A stretch of 64,000 nt of DNA, from assembly GCF_900637185.1 (NCBI RefSeq), contig NZ_LR134352.1, forward strand, positions 6,314,001 through 6,378,000. The letters run 5' to 3'. The stretch comes from Nocardia asteroides. Its GTDB lineage: Bacteria > Actinomycetota > Actinomycetes > Mycobacteriales > Mycobacteriaceae. Made by a program: the position numbers and the translations under genes. The notes beneath the pieces are model-generated. The model saw only the letters and a list, made by a program, of their open reading frames with translations. It did not search any database and was not told the DNA's origin. Shown here piece after piece: positions 38,013-47,011 of the stretch (position 1 is its first letter; every line of letters begins with the position of its first letter).

Positions 38013-39244
38013 GCCGGATCCCCCTGTCCGTACCGCGCCAGCACTGTGTCACGACGCTTCGGTTCGATATTGGCCAGGGTGACGTCACCCCGGTAATGGG
38101 CCAGCACCCGCTTGTCCATCACCTTGCGCCAGATCGGCGGGAAATAGGCGATCAGGATCATGCTCGCGTAGCCGCTGGGCAGGTTCGGCGCGCCGTCCCA
38201 GCTGCGCAGCGTCTGGTAGCGCCGGGTGGGGTAGGCGTGGTGGTCGCTGTGCCGCTGCAGGTGGTACAGGAAGATGTTGGTGACGATGTGGTCGCTGTTC
38301 CAGCTGTGCTCGGGCGCGGGCCGCTCGTAGCGTCCGGTGGCGGTCTTCTGCCGCACCAGCCCGTAGTGCTCGAGGTAGTTCACCGACTCGAGCAGGCTGA
38401 ATCCGACGACGGCCTGCAGGATCAGGTACGGCAGCACCTCGACGCCGAAGACGGCGATCAGGCCCAGCCACAGCACCACCGACATCGCCCAGGCGTTGAG
38501 CACGTCGTTGCGCAAGGTCCACGGGCTCTTGTCCAGCCGGCGCAGCCGCTCCTGCTCCAGATGCCAGGCCGAGCGGAAGCTGCCCCACACGGTGCGCGGC
38601 CAGAACGCCCAGAAGGTCTCGCCGATCCGCGCGCTGGCCGGGTCCTCCGGGGTGGCGACGCGGACGTGGTGACCACGGTTGTGCTCGATGTAGAAGTGCC
38701 CGTAGAACGACTGGGCCAGCGCGATGCGGGCCAGCCAGCGCTCCAGGTGCACCTTCTTGTGGCCCAGTTCGTGCGCGGTGTTGATGCCGATGCCGCCGAT
38801 CATGCCGACGCTGATCGCGATGCCGATCTTGTCCACCACGTTCGCGCCGCCGGGGAACCCGAGCCAGTGCAGGTTCGGCGCGGTGATGATGTAGCAGGCG
38901 AAGATCAGCGAGGCGTACTGGAACGGCAGGTACAGGTAGGTCAGGTACCGGTAGTACTTGTCGTTCTCCAGGTACTCCATGACCTCGTCGGGCGGGTTGT
39001 TGCCGTCGGGACCGAAGAACAGGTCGGCCAGCGGGATCAGGATGTAGACCAGGATCGGGCCGAGCCAGAACGGCACCTCGGCCAGCCGGTGCCAGCCCAG
39101 CTGGTTGATCCCCCAGATCAGCGGGATCCCGATGGTGAACAGGCCGGTCGGGGCGAACAGGCCCCACAGCCAGAGGTAGCGCTTGGAATCACGCCATTGC
39201 GGCGGCGCGACCCGCTGCTCGGACGCGTTGGCATCTGTCGACAT
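38009..39244 (-). CDS. alkB: Alkane 1-monooxygenase, operon copy
   Basis: 411-aa membrane di-iron hydroxylase. Histidine boxes are HELGH, EHNRGHH and LQRHSDHH; NYLEHYGL is also present. The ATG at 39244 has GGAG six bases upstream and was preferred over ATG 39256. This is the orthologue of M. tuberculosis Rv3252c and rhodococcal alkB, coupled to two rubredoxins and a TetR gene. The rubredoxin reductase must be encoded elsewhere. Confidence 0.94.
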   Translation of the reverse strand: MSTDANASEQRVAPPQWRDSKRYLWLWGLFAPTGLFTIGIPLIWGINQLGWHRLAEVPFWLGPILVYILIPLADLFFGPDGNNPPDEVMEYLENDKYYRYLTYLYLPFQYASLIFACYIITAPNLHWLGFPGGANVVDKIGIAISVGMIGGIGINTAHELGHKKVHLERWLARIALAQSFYGHFYIEHNRGHHVRVATPEDPASARIGETFWAFWPRTVWGSFRSAWHLEQERLRRLDKSPWTLRNDVLNAWAMSVVLWLGLIAVFGVEVLPYLILQAVVGFSLLESVNYLEHYGLVRQKTATGRYERPAPEHSWNSDHIVTNIFLYHLQRHSDHHAYPTRRYQTLRSWDGAPNLPSGYASMILIAYFPPIWRKVMDKRVLAHYRGDVTLANIEPKRRDTVLARYGQGDPA

Positions 39245-39316
39245 CGTCGTCTCCATCGTGAGGCACATCTCACATCTGTGATGTGCGTAACTCTCTGTCA
39301 CAGACGATAGGCCCCG

Positions 39317-39339
39317 ATTTGTCCGGCGTCTAGACAAAT
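39317..39339 (-). promoter_or_regulatory. Candidate operator of the alkB operon
   Basis: ATTTGTC, 9 bases, GACAAAT is a perfect 7-bp inverted repeat about 73-95 bp upstream of the alkB start, with another TTTGT at 39347-39351. Closer to the start, TCACA-TC-TGTGA (39270-39281) lies within a longer imperfect palindrome (39263-39286). The remainder of the 196-bp gap holds the terminator at 39378. Confidence 0.5.
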
Positions 39340-39377
39340 TCGATGATTTGTAAAGCTGCAACGGTCGGATAACGGAA

Positions 39378-39410
39378 CAGCGACCGTGCCCGGTCCGGGC
39401 ACGGTCGCTG
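39378..39410 (-). terminator. Terminator of the fbiA-fbiB-NUDIX operon
   Basis: CAGCGACCGTGCCC pairs with GGGCACGGTCGCTG (14-bp stem) around a GGTCC loop, 31 bp after the NUDIX stop. Confidence 0.82.
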
Positions 39411-39440
39411 TCGATGCAGGTCAGAGCGTTGTAGCGGCCT

Positions 39441-39962
39441 CTATGGAACCAGCAGGACGTCGGCGCCGGCCGGTAGCTCGGCCACCGGCCACCACCGCAG
39501 ATCCGTCGATTCGGCACTGCGGACCGGGACCGCGCCCGCCGGTGCGACGATCTCGAACAGCAGGTCCAGATGCCGCGTGGGCACCCCCAGCGAACAGGTG
39601 ATCGGATGCGCCTGCGCGCCGTACAGCCCGGGCGTCAGCCGCAGGTCCGCGATGCCCGACTCCTCCACGGCCTCGCGCAGCGCGGCGTCGGCCACCGTCT
39701 CGTCACCCTGCTCGCAATGGCCGCCGAGCTGGATCCAGCGGCCCACGCGCGGATGCAGCGTGAGCAGCACCTCGCTGCGGTCGTGCGACAACACGATCGC
39801 CGAGGCGGTGATGTGCCCCGGCGCGTGCTCGCGCAGACACCCGCGCGGCGCCGAACCCAGGAACGCCAGCATCGCCTCGCGCAGCGAGCGGTCGGGTCCG
39901 CTCGCCGGATCCCATTCGGTGAGCAGCGCAGTGGCCGACGCGTGCAGCGACTCCGCGCTCAC
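39441..39962 (-). CDS. NUDIX hydrolase
   Basis: 173-aa pyrophosphohydrolase. The NUDIX box is [16 protein letters not shown] followed by REAVEESGI; the acidic metal ligands of REXXEE are present and the G-x5-E spacing has one extra residue. The GTG overlaps the fbiB stop in GTGA, so it is the third gene of the F420 operon. Substrate unknown; hydrolysing a by-product nucleotide of F420 synthesis is possible, but NUDIX genes of this type are also common alone. Confidence 0.87.
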   Translation of the reverse strand: MSAESLHASATALLTEWDPASGPDRSLREAMLAFLGSAPRGCLREHAPGHITASAIVLSHDRSEVLLTLHPRVGRWIQLGGHCEQGDETVADAALREAVEESGIADLRLTPGLYGAQAHPITCSLGVPTRHLDLLFEIVAPAGAVPVRSAESTDLRWWPVAELPAGADVLLVP

Positions 39963-41305
39963 AGCTCGACCAGGCCCGCGCCGGCCGAACCCACCCGGCG
40001 CGGGGTGGGCTCGTCGAGCGGATGACCGATCGCGATGGCGCCCAACGGCATCCAGTCCTCGTCCAGCCCGAGCACCTCGCGGGTGATCTCCGGGGCGAAG
40101 ATCGTCGAACCGATCCAGCAGCTGCCGAGCCCATCGGCGGCCAGCGCTACCAGCAGTCCCTGCACGGCCGCGCCCACCGCGACGGTGAACATCGTCTGCT
40201 CGGCGGCCTGGCGGCGGGCGTCTGGATAGGCGTGCGCGCCGTCGGGGACGCAGAACGGGATGATCACCTCGGGAGCGTCGAACAGGATGCGGCCGCGCGC
40301 GACCCGCCGCTCCACCCGTTCCGGGTCGAGGCCGTCGGCGATGAGGTCCTCCCGCCACCGCTCGGCCATCGCCGCGAGCAGTTGAGCCCGCAGCTTCGGC
40401 TTGCGCAGCCAGACGAAGCGCACCGGACGGGTGTGGTGCGGCGCGGGCGCGGTGAGCCCGACCGCCACGGCCGCCCTGATCCGCTCCGGGTCGATCGGCT
40501 CGTCGGAGAACGCCCGCACCGAACGGCGCAGCGGCACAGCCTCTTTGCGGCCGAGCTCGATCGCCTCGGCGGTACCGAGCCAGAACAGGTCCTCGACACC
40601 GCCGCGCAGCAGGGCAGCGGCGGTGGATCCGTCGTCGTCGGTCGCCAGGCCGCGCACCACCGCCACCGGGACGCCACCGAGCTTGCCCTTGACGAGGTCG
40701 GCGGCCGCGGCGAGTTCGTCGGCGATCGCGACCTGGGTGACGTGCAGCTCGTTGCCCTGCCCGTCGACCGCGCCCGCGTAGTCGTGCAGCACGCGCAGCC
40801 CGGCCGCGCCGATGGCCGCGTCGATCTGGCCGTTGCGCCAGGCCCGGCCCATGGTGTCGGTGACGACCACCGCGACGTTCACCCCGAGGCGCTGGGCCAG
40901 CGCGGCCCGCAGCGCCTTCGCGCTGGCGTCGGGATCGGTGGGCAGCAGCACCAGTTCGCCCTCGGCCACGTTCGAGCCGTCGACCCCGGAGGCCGCCTGC
41001 ACGATGCCGAGCCGGTTCTCGGTGATGAGGGTGCGGCCCTTGCGCGCGAGCACCCGCACCGCCTCGTCGTCGACGAGTTTGCGGCGGGCGGTGTCGCGCT
41101 CCTCCGGGTCGGTCGGCGCGGCGACGATGCGGCCCTCGGCCTTGGAGATGATCTTGCTGGTGACCACGACGATGTCACCGTCGGCGAGCCAGGGCGCCTG
41201 CGCGGCAAGGTGTTCGGCGACATCGTCACCGGGCCGGAACTCCGGCAGCCCGGTGACGGGCAGGATCCGCAGCTCGTCGGCCGCGTGATCGGGCAGCACA
41301 CTCAT
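39959..41305 (-). CDS. fbiB: Coenzyme F420 gamma-glutamyl ligase FbiB with nitroreductase-like domain
   Basis: 448 aa, the same length as the mycobacterial protein. The N-terminal half ([47 protein letters not shown]) is the CofE GTP-dependent glutamate ligase that adds glutamates to F420-0. The C-terminal half ([23 protein letters not shown]) is a flavin-dependent reductase that converts dehydro-F420-0. The ATG overlaps the fbiA stop in ATGA. Confidence 0.95.
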   Translation of the reverse strand: MSVLPDHAADELRILPVTGLPEFRPGDDVAEHLAAQAPWLADGDIVVVTSKIISKAEGRIVAAPTDPEERDTARRKLVDDEAVRVLARKGRTLITENRLGIVQAASGVDGSNVAEGELVLLPTDPDASAKALRAALAQRLGVNVAVVVTDTMGRAWRNGQIDAAIGAAGLRVLHDYAGAVDGQGNELHVTQVAIADELAAAADLVKGKLGGVPVAVVRGLATDDDGSTAAALLRGGVEDLFWLGTAEAIELGRKEAVPLRRSVRAFSDEPIDPERIRAAVAVGLTAPAPHHTRPVRFVWLRKPKLRAQLLAAMAERWREDLIADGLDPERVERRVARGRILFDAPEVIIPFCVPDGAHAYPDARRQAAEQTMFTVAVGAAVQGLLVALAADGLGSCWIGSTIFAPEITREVLGLDEDWMPLGAIAIGHPLDEPTPRRVGSAGAGLVEL

Positions 41306-42288
41306 GCCTTGACTCCCGCCAGTTCCAGTGCGGCGCGGGCCATCTCGGCCGTGGCCTCGGGATCGGTCATCAGCAGCGGCACGCTGCGCACCTCGACGCC
41401 GGGTACGTCGGCGGTGTCGGTGGAGTGCACCAGCCAGCCGTCGAGGATGCCGGTGGCCGAGCGCGCGCCGTAGTGGCGCCCGACCGCCTCGGCCGTGGAC
41501 TCGACGCCGATGGCGGAGAGGCACTCGTCGGCCATGCCGCGCAACGGCTTTCCGTCGATCATCGGCGACAGGCCCACGATCTTGGCCTCGGTGGTGCGCA
41601 GCGCGCCCCGGATACCGGGCACGGCGAGGATGGCGCCGATGCTCACGACGGGGTTGGAAGGGGCCAGCAACACGGCGTCGGCGGAGGCTATGATTTCGGT
41701 CACATCCGGGGCCGGCGAGGCTTGTTCGGCACCGATCGAGGCAAATCCGTGAGTCGGAAGCGCCGCGCGGTACCGCACCCACCATTCCTGGAAGTGGATC
41801 GCGCGACGTTCGCCGGGGTTGTCGGGATCACTGACAACCACATGGGTTTCACAGCGATCGTCGGTAGCCGGGATCAGGCGCACGCCCGGCTGCCACCGAT
41901 TGCACAGCGCCTCGGTGACCGCCGACAGCGGATATCCGGCGCGCAGCATCTCGGTACGGATGAGATGGGTGGCGATATCGCGATCGCCCAGGCCGAACCA
42001 ATCGGGCTGGGCGTTGTATTTCGCCAGCTCCTCTTTCGCGTGCCAGGTCTCGTTCGCGTGACCCCAGCCGCGCTCGGGGTCGATCCCGCCACCGAGGGTG
42101 TACATGCAGGTGTCGAGGTCGGGACAGATCCGGAGCCCGTGCATCCAGACGTCGTCGCCGACGTTGACGATGGCCGAGATGTCGGCGTCGGGCAGCAGCT
42201 GCCGGACGCCGAGAAGGAACCGTGCGCCGCCGACACCGCCGACCAGAACGGCGATCTTGGGCTCGCGCACCGCGTTTTGTGCAGTCAC
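41302..42288 (-). CDS. fbiA: F420 synthesis phosphoenolpyruvyl/2-phospholactate transferase FbiA
   Basis: 328-aa CofD-family enzyme that joins the activated three-carbon unit to the deazaflavin Fo. Recognisable are [51 protein letters not shown] and [17 protein letters not shown]. The GTG at 42288 gives the family length; a longer reading has an unrelated N-terminus. Divergent from whiB2, as in mycobacteria. Confidence 0.94.
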   Translation of the reverse strand: MTAQNAVREPKIAVLVGGVGGARFLLGVRQLLPDADISAIVNVGDDVWMHGLRICPDLDTCMYTLGGGIDPERGWGHANETWHAKEELAKYNAQPDWFGLGDRDIATHLIRTEMLRAGYPLSAVTEALCNRWQPGVRLIPATDDRCETHVVVSDPDNPGERRAIHFQEWWVRYRAALPTHGFASIGAEQASPAPDVTEIIASADAVLLAPSNPVVSIGAILAVPGIRGALRTTEAKIVGLSPMIDGKPLRGMADECLSAIGVESTAEAVGRHYGARSATGILDGWLVHSTDTADVPGVEVRSVPLLMTDPEATAEMARAALELAGVKA

Positions 42289-42427
42289 AGGGTCAGAGCT
42301 TATGCGGTGGCGATTGCCGGACGGTTCCGCGCCGAATTCCGGCAAAGTTGCTGGTCATTTGCCACAGCACATAACAAGATCAAAACGAAAGGCGGGTGCG
42401 GAGTGTAACGGAAGGGTGACGGCGGGT

Positions 42428-42488
42428 TGACCACCGGCAAGTGCGGCGTGTCTAATCACAGACATGTCATTCCGGTCACCGCGATAGG
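42428..42488 (+). promoter_or_regulatory. whiB2 promoter region and possible leaderless leader peptide
   Basis: TTGACC (42428-42433) and TCTAAT (42452-42457) are 18 bp apart. The implied start falls at the ATG of a 7-codon frame, MSFRSPR then TAG (42465-42488), leaving a leader of about 180 nt before whiB2. The rest of the 356-bp gap between fbiA and whiB2 shows no other gene; the fbiA side contains an AT-richer stretch near 42355-42390. Confidence 0.45.
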
Positions 42489-42644
42489 CATAGCGCGGGG
42501 GCGTTTGCGAGAGGGTGTTGGCTCGCCGGAGGACAGGCTCGGGGAAGCCCGCGAGACTACGTCGCGGTGTTGGGCCGTCGGCGTTCGGTGTTGGTCCGAC
42601 GGAAAGAATCATTCTGCGCTAACACATAGTGAGGAGGCGGAACG

Positions 42645-43022
42645 ATGACCGAAAACCTGGTCTCGCCGACCGATTCCACAGCAGGCGCAGCTCACGCTGT
42701 CTGCGCTGACATGAGCTGGCCGGAACCGGACGTGGTAAGCGAAGTCGCTGCTCCCCGGCTGAGTCTGGTCGTGACGGGCTTCGACGAGATGTTCGAGTCC
42801 ATCGAAGAGCAGTGGCAGGAACGCGCACTGTGCGCTCAGACCGACCCCGAGGCGTTCTTTCCCGAGAAGGGCGGCTCGACCCGCGAGGCGAAGCGCATCT
42901 GCATGGGCTGCGAGGTACGGGACCAGTGCCTGGAGTACGCACTGGCGCACGACGAACGTTTCGGCATCTGGGGTGGCCTCTCGGAACGAGAGCGCCGCAG
43001 GCTGAAGCGCGGAATCGGTTAG
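42645..43022 (+). CDS. whiB2: WhiB-family iron-sulfur regulator, WhiB2-like
   Basis: 125 aa. Four cysteines bind a 4Fe-4S cluster: ALCAQTD, CMGC and DQCLEYA. The GIWGG turn and the basic tail RERRRLKRGIG complete the family signature. WhiB2/WhmD controls septation and division. The N-terminal 55 residues before the domain are longer than in short forms; the ATG at 42645 is supported by a GAGGAGG RBS. Context (divergent fbiA, downstream Rv3259/DUF3499/manB) matches mycobacterial whiB2. Confidence 0.93.
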   Translation: MTENLVSPTDSTAGAAHAVCADMSWPEPDVVSEVAAPRLSLVVTGFDEMFESIEEQWQERALCAQTDPEAFFPEKGGSTREAKRICMGCEVRDQCLEYALAHDERFGIWGGLSERERRRLKRGIG

Positions 43023-43168
43023 AGAATAGTTCGAAAGTAGACTCTGAGGCTCCAGCCCGGAGCACGCAGGCGCAGTACGTCGGTGCTTCGGGCGCACGCC
43101 CAGTAGTCGAACCGTCCCCCGGCTCGACGGGCACGAGGCAGTGCACGCGAGAAAGGCGGACGAACCCC

Positions 43169-43651
43169 ATGGCACGCTCCCGGCGTCATACCCCGGCGCC
43201 CACCGCCCGATCGGTGACCCGCCGCGGCCGTGGTGTCCGCGGACCCATGCTCCCGCCCACCGTTCCCGCGTGGCGCACGAGGGGGCAGAAATTCGATCGG
43301 CTGGTGCTCGAGGCCTTCGCCCCGCTGGACACCCGCTGGCACGACCGCCTCACCAAGCTCGACATCGCCGTCGACGATGTCCCGAAAATCCGTCCGCTGC
43401 ACCCTGATTCGGTCACCTGGCCGGACGAGGTGGTGGCCGACGGGCCGGTGCCGCTGTCGCGGCTGATCCCCGCGGGCGTCGACTCCCGTGGCGCGGCCAC
43501 CCGCGCCAGAGTGGTGCTGTTCCGCAAGCCGCTGGAACTGCGCGCCGCCGATCCCGACGATCTGGTGGAGCTGCTGCGCGAGGTCCTGGTGCAGCAGATC
43601 GCGACCTATCTCGGCGTCGATCCGGACCTCATCGATCCGGAACCGGAGTGA
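43169..43651 (+). CDS. Zincin-like metallopeptidase family protein (Rv3259-type), degenerate active site
   Basis: 160 aa. A basic N-terminus (SRRHTPAPTARSVTRRGRG) precedes a small zincin-like fold. Where family relatives have HExxH, this protein has LVQQIATYLGV, so zinc catalysis is unlikely. It is nevertheless conserved next to whiB2 in mycobacteria, arguing for a non-enzymatic role. The start ATG lacks a strong RBS; a leader of about 145 nt separates it from whiB2. Confidence 0.82.
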   Translation: MARSRRHTPAPTARSVTRRGRGVRGPMLPPTVPAWRTRGQKFDRLVLEAFAPLDTRWHDRLTKLDIAVDDVPKIRPLHPDSVTWPDEVVADGPVPLSRLIPAGVDSRGAATRARVVLFRKPLELRAADPDDLVELLREVLVQQIATYLGVDPDLIDPEPE

Positions 43652-43727
43652 CGAACCGCCCGACAACCGGGCGTATCACCGCGTGTCCGTATCCACTTTT
43701 GCGGGCCGGAGGGCTAATCTCGGTGTC

Positions 43728-44111
43728 GTGATCCCCATGCGTCGTTGCTGCCGACCCGGCTGCAAGAACCCCGCTGTAGCGACGCTGACCTATGTGTACT
43801 CCGACTCGACCGCCGTCGTCGGACCACTGGCCACCGTCGCCGAACCGCACTCCTGGGATCTGTGCGAAACCCACGCCTGCCGCATCACCGCCCCCAAGGG
43901 CTGGGAACTGGTGCGCCACGAAGGCGGATTCTCCTCCAGCACGCCGGACGACGACGACCTCACCGCCCTCGCCGAGGCCGTCCGCGAGGCGGGCCTGCGC
44001 CGTCGCCCCGCCGACGCCGACCAGCCCGGCTACCGCGACAACGCCCCCGCGGCCCCGCGCACCACCCGCACCGGCCGCCGCGGCCACCTCCGCGTCCTCC
44101 CCGATCCCTAA
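43728..44111 (+). CDS. DUF3499 family protein (Rv3258c-type)
   Basis: 127 aa, cytoplasmic, function unknown. The N-terminus carries zinc-finger-like cysteines (RRCCRPGCKNPAVATLTY, WDLCETHACRI). The C-terminus is Pro/Arg rich. A TAATCT -10 at 43715-43720 puts the transcript start at or next to the GTG at 43728, so the mRNA is probably leaderless; ATG 43737 is the alternative. Conserved between whiB2 and manB. Confidence 0.86.
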   Translation: MIPMRRCCRPGCKNPAVATLTYVYSDSTAVVGPLATVAEPHSWDLCETHACRITAPKGWELVRHEGGFSSSTPDDDDLTALAEAVREAGLRRRPADADQPGYRDNAPAAPRTTRTGRRGHLRVLPDP

Positions 44112-44196
44112 CCGCCTCTCCGCGAACTCAGGCGGTACCGCCTCTCCGCGAACTCAGGCCGTACAGGTCCGGGAGCTCGGCCGTACGTACAGGTCC
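44111..44196 (+). repeat. 26-bp tandem repeat after the DUF3499 gene
   Basis: Two adjacent 26-base copies starting ACCGCCTCTCCGCGAACTCA (44111-44136 and 44137-44162) differ at one base. GTACAGGTCC then recurs at 44161 and 44187, again 26 bp apart. The first copy folds into a 7-bp hairpin (ACCGCCT/AGGCGGT), the second has one mismatch. It may act as terminator for the upstream gene. Confidence 0.65.
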
Positions 44197-44322
44197 TACG
44201 TTCCCACCGCCCAGCTAGAGGTGGTCGGCGAGTTACCCGTGTCCGAACGAAATCAGCGGGTCACCGCTCATGCCGACAGGTACATGCGTACCTGCGGGCC
44301 GTCCCCCACTAGGGTGTTGGTC

Positions 44323-45702
44323 ATGACGACTGTCGCGCGCTCTGGCGAACTCGTGAACGCCGTGATCAAGGCTTATGACGTCCGCGGGGTGGTGGGCGAA
44401 CAGATCGACGCGGCGTTCGTCCAGGATGTGGGCGCCTCCTTCGCCCGGTTGATGCGCGCCGAGGGCGCCACCCGGGTCGTTATCGGCCACGACATGCGCG
44501 AGTCCTCCCCCGAGCTGGCCGCGGCCTTCGCCGACGGCGTGCGGGCCCAGGGCCTGGATGTGGTGCACATCGGGCTGGCCTCCACCGACCAGCTCTACTT
44601 CGCCTCCGGCAAGCTCGGCTGTCCGGGCGCCATGTTCACCGCCAGCCACAACCCGGCCCGCTACAACGGCATCAAGCTGTGCCGCGCCAACGCGCTGCCG
44701 GTGGGCCAGGACACCGGGCTGGCCACCATCTCGGCCGAGATCGTCGACGGCGTGCCCGGCTACGACGGCGCCGCGGGCACCGATTCCACCGTCGACCTGC
44801 TCGCCGACTACGCCACCTTCCTGCGCGAGCTGGTGAACCTCGACGACATCCGCCCGCTGACCATCGCGGTCGACGCGGGCAACGGCATGGGCGGGCACAC
44901 CGTCCCCGCGGTGCTCGGCACCCTGGGCCCGGTCACGATCGTGCCGCTGTACTTCGAGCTCGACGGTTCGTTCCCCAACCACGAGGCCAACCCGCTGGAC
45001 CCGAAGAACCTGGTGGACCTGCAGGCGCTGGTGCGCCGCAGCGGCGCCGACATCGGCCTGGCCTTCGACGGCGACGCCGACCGCTGCTTCGTGGTCGACG
45101 AGCGCGGCGAGCCGGTCTCGCCCTCGGCGATCACCGCGCTGGTGGCCGAGCGGGAGCTGGCCAAGGAGCCGGGCGCCACGGTCATCCACAACCTGATCAC
45201 CTCGCGCGCGGTACCCGAGCTGGTCGAGCGGCTCGGCGGCAAGCCGGTCCGGACCAGGGTCGGCCACTCGTTCATCAAGCAGGAGATGGCCTCCGAGGGC
45301 GCGGTCTTCGGCGGCGAGCACTCCGCGCACTACTACTTCCGCGATTTCTGGGGCGCCGACTCCGGCATGCTGGCCGCGCTGCACGTGCTGGCCGCGCTCG
45401 GCGAGGGTCAGCGCCCGGTCTCGGAGCTGATGGCCGCCTACGACGTCTACGCAGCCTCGGGCGAGATCAACTCGACCGTCGCCGACGCCGCCGACCGCAC
45501 CGCCGCGGTGCTGGCCGCGTTCGCCGACCGGACCGTCTCGGTGGACCGCCTCGACGGCGTGACCGTCGACCTGGGCGGCAATGCCTGGTTCAATCTGCGG
45601 GCCTCGAATACCGAACCGCTGCTTCGTCTCAACGTCGAGGCCGGATCGCAGGCTGAAGTCGACGAACTCGTGACCGAGATCCTGGGCATCGTCCGCGCCT
45701 GA
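44323..45702 (+). CDS. manB: Phosphomannomutase
   Basis: 459-aa alpha-D-phosphohexomutase interconverting mannose-6- and mannose-1-phosphate for GDP-mannose, lipoarabinomannan and PIMs. The phosphoserine loop is FTASHNPARYNG, the metal loop FDGDADRCF, the sugar loop GGEHSAHYYFRDF and the phosphate-binding loop RASNTEPLLRLN. A TAGGGT -10 at 44310-44315 places the start of transcription at the ATG, so the mRNA is probably leaderless. Equivalent to Rv3257c (pmmA). Confidence 0.94.
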   Translation: MTTVARSGELVNAVIKAYDVRGVVGEQIDAAFVQDVGASFARLMRAEGATRVVIGHDMRESSPELAAAFADGVRAQGLDVVHIGLASTDQLYFASGKLGCPGAMFTASHNPARYNGIKLCRANALPVGQDTGLATISAEIVDGVPGYDGAAGTDSTVDLLADYATFLRELVNLDDIRPLTIAVDAGNGMGGHTVPAVLGTLGPVTIVPLYFELDGSFPNHEANPLDPKNLVDLQALVRRSGADIGLAFDGDADRCFVVDERGEPVSPSAITALVAERELAKEPGATVIHNLITSRAVPELVERLGGKPVRTRVGHSFIKQEMASEGAVFGGEHSAHYYFRDFWGADSGMLAALHVLAALGEGQRPVSELMAAYDVYAASGEINSTVADAADRTAAVLAAFADRTVSVDRLDGVTVDLGGNAWFNLRASNTEPLLRLNVEAGSQAEVDELVTEILGIVRA

Positions 45703-45787
45703 CTGGAATAGTGGAATCACAGACCTTGTATTCGCCGACGGCTTGCCGGCAGACGACACAGCGCGATGAGGGGAGGTGGGATCGGCG

Positions 45788-47011
45788 ATGATCGCTGGAA
45801 CACCGGTATTCGACCTCGACGATGCCGCGTCGCTGGAGGCGGCCGACACCGGCGGTGCCCTGCGTTCGGCGGCTTCGGGTGGCGCGCAGGTGCGGGCGAC
45901 GGCCGCGGCGGTCGCCGAGGCCTCGCTCGTCGAACGGCTCTCGCAGCTGCGCCCGCGCAGTCTGGTGCTCGTCTCCGGCTCGGGCCGGGCGGCCAGGGCC
46001 GCCGGACTGCTGGTCGCCACCCTGGGCGACCGGGCCGGGCTGCCGATCGTGCCCGTCACCTCGCTGCCCCCGTGGGTGGGTCCGCTCGACGTGGTGCTCG
46101 TCGCCGGCGACGACGCGGGTGATCCCCGGCTGATCGACGCGGTCGACCGGGCGCTGCGCCGCAGCGCCGAGGTGGTCGTGGCCGCGCCCAACGAGGGTCC
46201 GCTGCGCGCGGTCGCCGCGGGCCGGGCCATCGTGCTCGAACCGCGGGTGCCGGTGCTCGACCACAACCGGTTGCTGCGGTTCCTCGCCGTCGGCATCGCG
46301 GTGCTGCGCGGCGTCGACGCCCAGCGCAGCGTGCCCGCCACGCCCGAGCTGACCGCGCTGGCCGACATGCTCGACGCCGAGGCGTTACGCGACGGCCCGC
46401 ACAACGAGGTCTTCCACAATCCGGCCAAGACGCTGGCCGCGCGCATGCACGGTGTCGGTGTGGTGCTGGCGGGCGATTCCCCCGCCGCGGTGGAACTGGC
46501 CGGGCACGGCGCCGAGGTGCTGCTGCAGTCGGCGGGCAAGCTCGCCGCCGCGGCCGATCTGGCCGACGCGGTCGCCGCCGTGGCGCGGTTGTCCGAGGCC
46601 ACCGGCGGGTCGGCGCCCGGCTTCGATCCGCTGTTCCACGACGAGGAACTCGACGGGCCCGCCCCGGTCGACCGGGTGCGGGTGCTCGCGCTGAGCGTGC
46701 ATCCGGATCAGGCCGCCGCGCGCCGCAAGCTGGCGGTGTTCGACGGCGCGGGCAACGGCCTCGTCGACGCCGATCTGGTCCACGCCGACGTCGATGTGCT
46801 GCAGACCCAGCTGGCCGAGCCCGGCACCGCCCCCACCACCGACAGCGCCGCCGCCACCTCCGCCGCGGGGGGCGGACACGGCAGCGAGATCGAGCAGCTG
46901 GCGGTGCTGGCGCTGCGACTGGACATGGCCGCCGCCTATCTTCGACTGACGGGAACGCGCGGGACGACCGCGCAGGCCCCGGATCCATATCACGACGGGG
47001 GACGCTACTAG
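45788..47011 (+). CDS. SIS-domain-like TobH protein (Rv3256c-type)
   Basis: 407 aa, conserved between manB and manA. Two alpha/beta halves (SLVLVSGSGRAARAAGLLVA, VGVVLAGDSPAAVELAG) resemble sugar-isomerase (SIS) domains as in bifunctional phosphoglucose/phosphomannose isomerases. The isomerase catalytic residues are not obvious. The middle has EVFHNPAKTLA. The ATG at 45788 is preceded by GGGGAGGTGGG. Its TAG overlaps the manA GTG. A role in mannose-phosphate metabolism is inferred from neighbours. Confidence 0.85.
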   Translation: MIAGTPVFDLDDAASLEAADTGGALRSAASGGAQVRATAAAVAEASLVERLSQLRPRSLVLVSGSGRAARAAGLLVATLGDRAGLPIVPVTSLPPWVGPLDVVLVAGDDAGDPRLIDAVDRALRRSAEVVVAAPNEGPLRAVAAGRAIVLEPRVPVLDHNRLLRFLAVGIAVLRGVDAQRSVPATPELTALADMLDAEALRDGPHNEVFHNPAKTLAARMHGVGVVLAGDSPAAVELAGHGAEVLLQSAGKLAAAADLADAVAAVARLSEATGGSAPGFDPLFHDEELDGPAPVDRVRVLALSVHPDQAAARRKLAVFDGAGNGLVDADLVHADVDVLQTQLAEPGTAPTTDSAAATSAAGGGHGSEIEQLAVLALRLDMAAAYLRLTGTRGTTAQAPDPYHDGGRY

